A program made the position numbers and the translations under genes. This document shows, piece by piece, positions 60,344-64,000 of a DNA stretch of 64,000 bases; within the stretch, counting starts at the first letter, position 1, and each line of letters starts with the position of its first letter. The notes beneath the pieces were generated by a model, which did not search any database, was not told the origin of the DNA, and was given only the letters and a program-made list of their open reading frames with translations. The stretch is from Streptomyces sp. NRRL F-5126 (GTDB taxonomy: Bacteria; Actinomycetota; Actinomycetes; Streptomycetales; Streptomycetaceae): NCBI RefSeq assembly GCF_000721265.1, contig NZ_JOFZ01000004.1, positions 186,001 through 250,000 of the forward strand, written 5' to 3'.

Positions 60344-60877
60344 ATGGACCACGACATCGCTGAGGACATACGCGTGCGGCACGTACGCGAGGACGACTGG
60401 GACGCCATCGTCGCGCTCGAGTCCCGCGCCTACACCGCCGCCGGCCTGTCGGAGGGGCGGGCGGCCCTCCGGTCGCGCGTGCGGGCGTCGCCGCCCACCT
60501 GCTTCGTCCTGTACACCGGACGGCGACTGGCCGGCTACCTGCTGGCGCTGCCCTACCCCGAGGCGCGCTACCCCGACCTGGCGAAGGCCGAGGACGTCGC
60601 CTTCGACTCCCGCAACCTCCACCTGCACGACATCGTGATCGCCGAGGACCTGCGCCGCAGGGGGCTGGCAGGCCGCCTCGTCGGACGGCTCACCAGGGCG
60701 GCGGCCGAGCGCGGGTACGAGCAGATCTCGCTCGTGGCGGTCTCCGGCAGCGAGACCTTCTGGTCGGCCCAGGGCTTCACCGCCCACGACGGCGTCGTGC
60801 CGCCGGGCGGCTACGGCGAGAAGGCCGTGTACATGTACAGGGCGATTGGCGAGCCATCGCGAGACGAAGAGGGCTGA
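60344..60877 (+). CDS. GNAT N-acetyltransferase
   Basis: A 177-residue GNAT protein. The fold is complete: beta strands RVRHVREDDWDAIVALESRA and FVLYTGRRLAGYLLALPYPE, the acetyl-CoA motif IVIAEDLRRRGLAGRLVGRL, and FWSAQGFTAH. The start codon directly follows the decarboxylase stop, and its stop shares a base with the MFS start. In this operon it may acetylate the amine made by the decarboxylase, either as a biosynthetic or self-protection step (inference). Confidence 0.85.
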   Translation: MDHDIAEDIRVRHVREDDWDAIVALESRAYTAAGLSEGRAALRSRVRASPPTCFVLYTGRRLAGYLLALPYPEARYPDLAKAEDVAFDSRNLHLHDIVIAEDLRRRGLAGRLVGRLTRAAAERGYEQISLVAVSGSETFWSAQGFTAHDGVVPPGGYGEKAVYMYRAIGEPSRDEEG

Positions 60878-62118
60878 TGCACGTGCTCCGCGTTCAGGAT
60901 CCGTTCCGCAGGGGGCAGCTGGCGATCGCCGCCCTGTTCTGCACCCTGGGGTTCCAGTACGCCACGTGGGCGGCCCGGATCCCCGCCATCAAGGCGCACC
61001 TCGGCCTCACCGCCGGCGAGGTCGGCCTGCTGCTGATGGCCACCGGCGTGGGGGCGGCCGTGTCGTTCCCGCTGGTGACGATGTTGATGCGGCGCCTGGG
61101 ATCACAGCGCCTCGCGCTCCTGTCGTCCACATGTCTCGCGCTGCTGCTCATCCCGCTCGCCGTGGTCCCGAACTACCCGGTCGCACTGGCCATCATGCTG
61201 TGCGACGGCGTGCTCGTGGGATGCCTCAACGTCTCCATGAACGCGCAGGGAGCGGCGCTTGAGGTCAGGCACGGCCGCAATGCCATGGCCAAGCTCCACG
61301 CCACGTTCAGCGCGGGTTCGCTGGGCGCCGCACTGCTCGCCTCCGCCATGAACGCGGTGAACCCGGCCGTCATCGCCCACTTCGGCGCGGCGGCCGCCGT
61401 CCTGCTGCTGCTCGTCGTGTACGCGAGGCAGGGGCTGCCCGAGGGCGAGGGACCCGCCGCGGACGAGCCGGAGACCCAGGCGGCGGGCACGGGGACGAAG
61501 GCCCGCTCCCGGTGGACCCTGCCGACCCGCATGACGCTCTGGATGTGCTGCGCCATGGCGTTCGGCACCGTCACCGAGGGCGCCATGAACGACTGGTCGG
61601 CGCTGTACATGAAGGACGTCGCCAAGGCCTCGGCGGAACTGGCACCCATGGGCATCGCCGTCGTCTCCGGCATGATGGTGCTCGCCAGGCTCTTCGCCGA
61701 CGGATGGCGCAGCCGCTGGGGCGACGGGCGCATCGTCCGCGTCGGCAGCGCGGTGGCCGGCGTGGGACTCGCACTCGCCCTGCTCACCGGGGGAGCGGTA
61801 CCCGCCCTGATCGGCTTCGCGTGCGTGGGCCTCGGCATCGCGGCCGTGACGCCGTGCGTGTACGTGGCGGCCGCGGCCCAGGGCGCGGAGGCGCTGACGC
61901 TGGTCGCCGCGATGGGCACGACCGGCCTCCTCGGCGGGCCGCCCCTCATCGGCTTCGTCGCGAACAGCGCCGGCCTGGTGTGGGGCCTTGGCGCCGTGGC
62001 CTGCTGCGCGCTCGTCGTCACGCTCTGCGCGACCCGTATCCGCTGGACGGGCCACGCGGCCGCCGCCGGCGCACCGGCCGCCGCCGGTCCCGTCGGCGAG
62101 GAGCAGGCGGTCCACTGA
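60877..62118 (+). CDS. MFS transporter, probable product exporter
   Basis: A 413-residue major facilitator with 12 membrane segments (FCTLGFQYATWAARIPAIKA, GEVGLLLMATGVGAAVSFPL, MNDWSALYMKDV). It resembles the FucP/YbjJ-like branch, which includes metabolite exporters. It overlaps the GNAT gene by one base (TGATG) and closes the operon before a terminator, the usual position for an exporter of the product. Confidence 0.85.
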   Translation: MHVLRVQDPFRRGQLAIAALFCTLGFQYATWAARIPAIKAHLGLTAGEVGLLLMATGVGAAVSFPLVTMLMRRLGSQRLALLSSTCLALLLIPLAVVPNYPVALAIMLCDGVLVGCLNVSMNAQGAALEVRHGRNAMAKLHATFSAGSLGAALLASAMNAVNPAVIAHFGAAAAVLLLLVVYARQGLPEGEGPAADEPETQAAGTGTKARSRWTLPTRMTLWMCCAMAFGTVTEGAMNDWSALYMKDVAKASAELAPMGIAVVSGMMVLARLFADGWRSRWGDGRIVRVGSAVAGVGLALALLTGGAVPALIGFACVGLGIAAVTPCVYVAAAAQGAEALTLVAAMGTTGLLGGPPLIGFVANSAGLVWGLGAVACCALVVTLCATRIRWTGHAAAAGAPAAAGPVGEEQAVH

Positions 62119-62120
62119 GA

Positions 62121-62163
62121 GGCGCCACCACCGCCCGGGGCCGCCCTGCGCGGTGGCGGCGCC
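62121..62163 (+). terminator. intrinsic terminator hairpin
   Basis: GGCGCCACCACCGC (62121-62134) pairs with GCGGTGGCGGCGCC (62150-62163) with one mismatch, just after the MFS stop. Confidence 0.7.
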
Positions 62164-62174
62164 CTCCGCGAGCG

Positions 62175-62189
62175 TGAAAGTTTCTTTCA
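62175..62189. promoter_or_regulatory. TGAAAG/CTTTCA inverted repeat upstream of the lysozyme gene
   Basis: TGAAAGTTTCTTTCA: arms of six bases around TTT, also containing GAAA-N-TTTC. The latter resembles operators of xylan-type LacI repressors, but the match is short. It lies 160 bases before the GH25 start. Confidence 0.35.
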
Positions 62190-62348
62190 GCGTCCGTGGT
62201 GGTCGCCGATTTCTCCGGTGTAGACCAACGGCGTGCACTGACACCCCTTCACACACGTGTCCTTCGCACGCCACTCTTCCGTCATGCGGTGACCACACCA
62301 TGGGCACGGCACAAGCGCACCGGAAATCCCCCACTTCTGGAGGCACTG

Positions 62349-63221
62349 ATGGACCTCGCACGCACCGTTCGCCGTAGATCCCCCTCACGCCGCCTGCTCG
62401 CGGGCGCGACAGGGGCGCTGCTCGTGCTGGCGGGCATCGTCGTCTCGGCCCCCGGTACTGCGGCGGCCGCGCCCGCGCCCCACGCCGCCGCGGCCACGCA
62501 CAACCCCGACCTCGACTGGATGGGCTCGACCATCCCCGCCCACGAGGGCGGTGGCACACAGCCCCCTTCGGGCGGTGGCGGGCAGGTCTTCGTGACGCAG
62601 ACCCCCGGCATGGACGTCAGCCACTACCAGGGCGCCATCAACTGGCCCTCGGCGTACTCGAAGGGTGCCCGGTTCGTCTACATGAAGGCGACCGAGGGCA
62701 CGAGCTACCGCGACCCGAACTTCTCGGCGAACTACACCGGCTCGTACAACGCGGGCTTCATCCGGGGCAGTTACCACTTCGCAACGCCCAACAGCTCGTC
62801 GGGCGCCGCCCAGGCCGACTACTTCGTCGCCCACGGCGGCGGCTGGTCCAAGGACGGCAAGACCCTGCCCCCGATGCTGGACATCGAGTACGGCTCCTCG
62901 TCGACGTGCTGGGGCCTGAGCAAGTCCGCGATGGTCAGCTGGATCACCTCCTTCGTCAACGAGGTGCACGCGAAAACCACCCGCTGGCCCACCATCTACA
63001 CCACCACCGACTGGTGGACGACCTGTACGGGCAACACGGCGAAGTTCTCCTCGAACGACCCGCTGTTCATCGCCCGCTACTCGTCCAGTGTGGGTACGCT
63101 CCCGGCCGGCTGGCCGTTCTACACGTTCTGGCAGTACGCGGACTCCGGCACGTTCCCCGGCGACCAGGACCGCTTCAACGGCCCGCTGTCCGGCCTGAAG
63201 AACCTGGCCAACAACACCTGA
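62349..63221 (+). CDS. secreted GH25 lysozyme (muramidase)
   Basis: A 290-residue exported protein. The signal (RRLLAGATGALLVLAGIVVS, AAA) and a 45-residue Gly/Pro/His-rich linker precede a GH25 domain (about 86-285). Catalytic residues are Asp89 (GMDVSHYQG), Asp178 and Glu180 (LDIEYG). The family cleaves the beta-1,4 bond of peptidoglycan (known). GGAGG lies five bases before ATG 62349. No cell-wall-binding domain follows, unlike larger homologues. It is monocistronic, with a terminator after it. Confidence 0.9.
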   Translation: MDLARTVRRRSPSRRLLAGATGALLVLAGIVVSAPGTAAAAPAPHAAAATHNPDLDWMGSTIPAHEGGGTQPPSGGGGQVFVTQTPGMDVSHYQGAINWPSAYSKGARFVYMKATEGTSYRDPNFSANYTGSYNAGFIRGSYHFATPNSSSGAAQADYFVAHGGGWSKDGKTLPPMLDIEYGSSSTCWGLSKSAMVSWITSFVNEVHAKTTRWPTIYTTTDWWTTCTGNTAKFSSNDPLFIARYSSSVGTLPAGWPFYTFWQYADSGTFPGDQDRFNGPLSGLKNLANNT

Positions 63222-63239
63222 GCACCGACCACCGCCGGT

Positions 63240-63272
63240 GTGAAGCCGCTCGCCCGAGGCGAGCGGCTTCAC
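63240..63272 (+). terminator. intrinsic terminator hairpin
   Basis: A 15-bp perfect stem (63240-63254 with 63258-63272) around the loop CGA, 18 bases after the lysozyme stop. Confidence 0.85.
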
Positions 63273-63284
63273 TCACTCCTGACG

Positions 63285-63435
63285 CAGTGGCAGCCCGATC
63301 GCGAAGACGGTCTCGCCGTCGCCGAAGGGAGCGAGCTCGCCGTCGCGACGTCGGGTACGGCGGAGCGCGGCGCCCACATCCTCGACCCGCACACCGCCGA
63401 GCCGGCGCGAGCGCTGCTGTCGCCTACTCGCGTTC
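63285..63435 (+). pseudogene. remnant of an ApbE (FAD:protein FMN transferase) gene
   Basis: The plus strand reads GLAVAEGSELAVATSGTAER, GAHILDPHTAEPARALLS, an unmistakable piece of the ApbE C-terminal region (AVATSG..ERGAHI.DP.TG). Both ends break off into unrelated sequence. Limits are approximate. Confidence 0.65.
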
Positions 63436-63516
63436 ACGCCCGGCGGAGACGTCCGGCACAGCGACGGCTTCCCCGTCCCGCGCCCCAGGTGACGGGTGGG
63501 GCGGGCGGCCCGCCGC

Positions 63517-64000
63517 TCAGGAAGGGGTGCCGGTCTCCGGCGCCTGCGTGGTCAGCAGCGGCTGCAGCACGCCCGTACTCAGGCGTGCCACCAGCGGTGT
63601 CGCCGCTCGCGCGATCACCCGGCTGACCACGTAGGCGACCGGCAGGGCCAGGATCGCGGAACCCACCACGTCGTGCGGGTAGTGGGCGCCGACGTAGACC
63701 CGGGTGAACCCTTCGAACAGTGCGAAGACCGCCGCCACCGCACTCAGGCGCCGGTCGAGGAGCCACAGGGCCGCGACGGTCGCGAAGGCGGTGGTGGAGT
63801 GCCCGCTGGGGAAGGCGTAGTCGCTGCGGACGGGGCACGCCTCGATGTAGTAGTCGTGCGGTAGCGAGTAGCAGGGCCGCACCTCGGCGACGAACTTCTT
63901 CACGACCTCGGCGACGGCGAACGTGACCGCCACGGACACCGGCACGGCCAGTGCGAGCGTCATGGCGCGTGCACCGCGGCGCCTGGCGTTCCACCAGCCG
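63517..64000 (-). CDS. PAP2-family phosphatase, 5' end outside the window
   Basis: The C-terminal 160 residues of a membrane phosphatidic-acid-phosphatase-type enzyme. The three motifs are complete: K-x6-RP (KKFVAEVRP), PSGHST and TR-x5-H-x3-D (TRVYVGAHYPHD). An ATG at 63963 exists, but the frame stays open to the window edge and reads WWNARRRGARAM, consistent with a preceding membrane helix, so the gene most likely continues past 64000. It dephosphorylates lipids such as undecaprenyl or phosphatidyl phosphates (known for the family). Confidence 0.83.
   Translation of the reverse strand, partial: GWWNARRRGARAMTLALAVPVSVAVTFAVAEVVKKFVAEVRPCYSLPHDYYIEACPVRSDYAFPSGHSTTAFATVAALWLLDRRLSAVAAVFALFEGFTRVYVGAHYPHDVVGSAILALPVAYVVSRVIARAATPLVARLSTGVLQPLLTTQAPETGTPS

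Noticed and set aside
1..64000. CRISPR arrays, tRNA/rRNA genes, transposons, phage or plasmid genes
   Set aside because: I saw no regularly spaced repeats, no tRNA-like cloverleaf, no transposase or integrase motifs and no phage structural genes on either strand.

Overview
The window looks like a piece of a Streptomyces chromosome or a very close relative. GC is very high, GTG and TTG starts are common, and family markers typical of the genus are present: an XRE/DUF397/anti-sigma ATPase set, a TipA-like MerR regulator, a CtaF subunit and many secreted glycoside hydrolases. I see no rRNA, tRNA, CRISPR array, transposase or origin. Several clearly decayed genes and an orphan extra copy of cytochrome oxidase genes suggest an accessory, chromosome-arm-like region rather than the conserved core; that placement is an inference.

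Layout. 1-5.8 kb: a secreted NucA/NucB-type nuclease, a lipoprotein, and a divergent anti-sigma ATPase / XRE regulator / DUF397 set around a 23-bp perfect palindrome. 5.8-7.7 kb: epoxide hydrolase divergent from a TetR regulator with a 19-bp inverted repeat between them. 8-14 kb: a secreted PA14+GH2 enzyme, a GntR regulator, a sterol-desaturase-like membrane protein, an SDR and a PEP-mutase/isocitrate-lyase-family enzyme. 14-23.6 kb: a probable catabolic island with a Tat-exported beta-propeller, a NitT/TauT-type ABC transporter, a DUF3500 protein, an FCD-GntR regulator, a 7-bladed lactonase and an enolase-superfamily enzyme; its divergent promoter region carries four copies of a TTGTY-N-RACAA palindrome. 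23.6-29.9 kb: a wrecked TPP-enzyme gene, several tiny genes, an MFS carrier, remnants of VOC and isochorismatase genes, a DUF2231-Rieske protein and an extradiol-type dioxygenase. 29.9-35.6 kb: MFS exporter, two MerR regulators with recognisable 19-bp-spacer promoters, an aldo/keto reductase remnant, and a second epoxide hydrolase/TetR pair whose operator covers both start codons.

35.6-49.6 kb: carbohydrate use. A DeoR regulator faces an ABC sugar importer with a GH4 alpha-galactosidase, followed by a secreted GH54 arabinofuranosidase with two ricin-type domains, a LysR-like sensor with a DUF5997 partner, a SulP anion transporter divergent from a MerR regulator, and a secreted GH27 alpha-galactosidase. 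Together these could release galactose and arabinose from plant polysaccharide and import the products. 49.6-55.9 kb: a Rieske oxygenase, orphan ctaD-ctaF, a HutD-like protein and a cytoplasmic GH3 hexosaminidase. 56.7-62.1 kb: a tightly coupled five-gene operon (PhyH-type dioxygenase, glycosyltransferase-like protein, PLP decarboxylase, GNAT acetyltransferase, MFS exporter) that looks like a compact small-molecule biosynthesis and export operon without PKS or NRPS genes. It is the best candidate for an undescribed system. Its upstream region, shared with the GH3 gene, has DasR-like palindromes. 62.3-64 kb: a secreted GH25 lysozyme, an ApbE remnant and a PAP2 phosphatase cut by the window edge.
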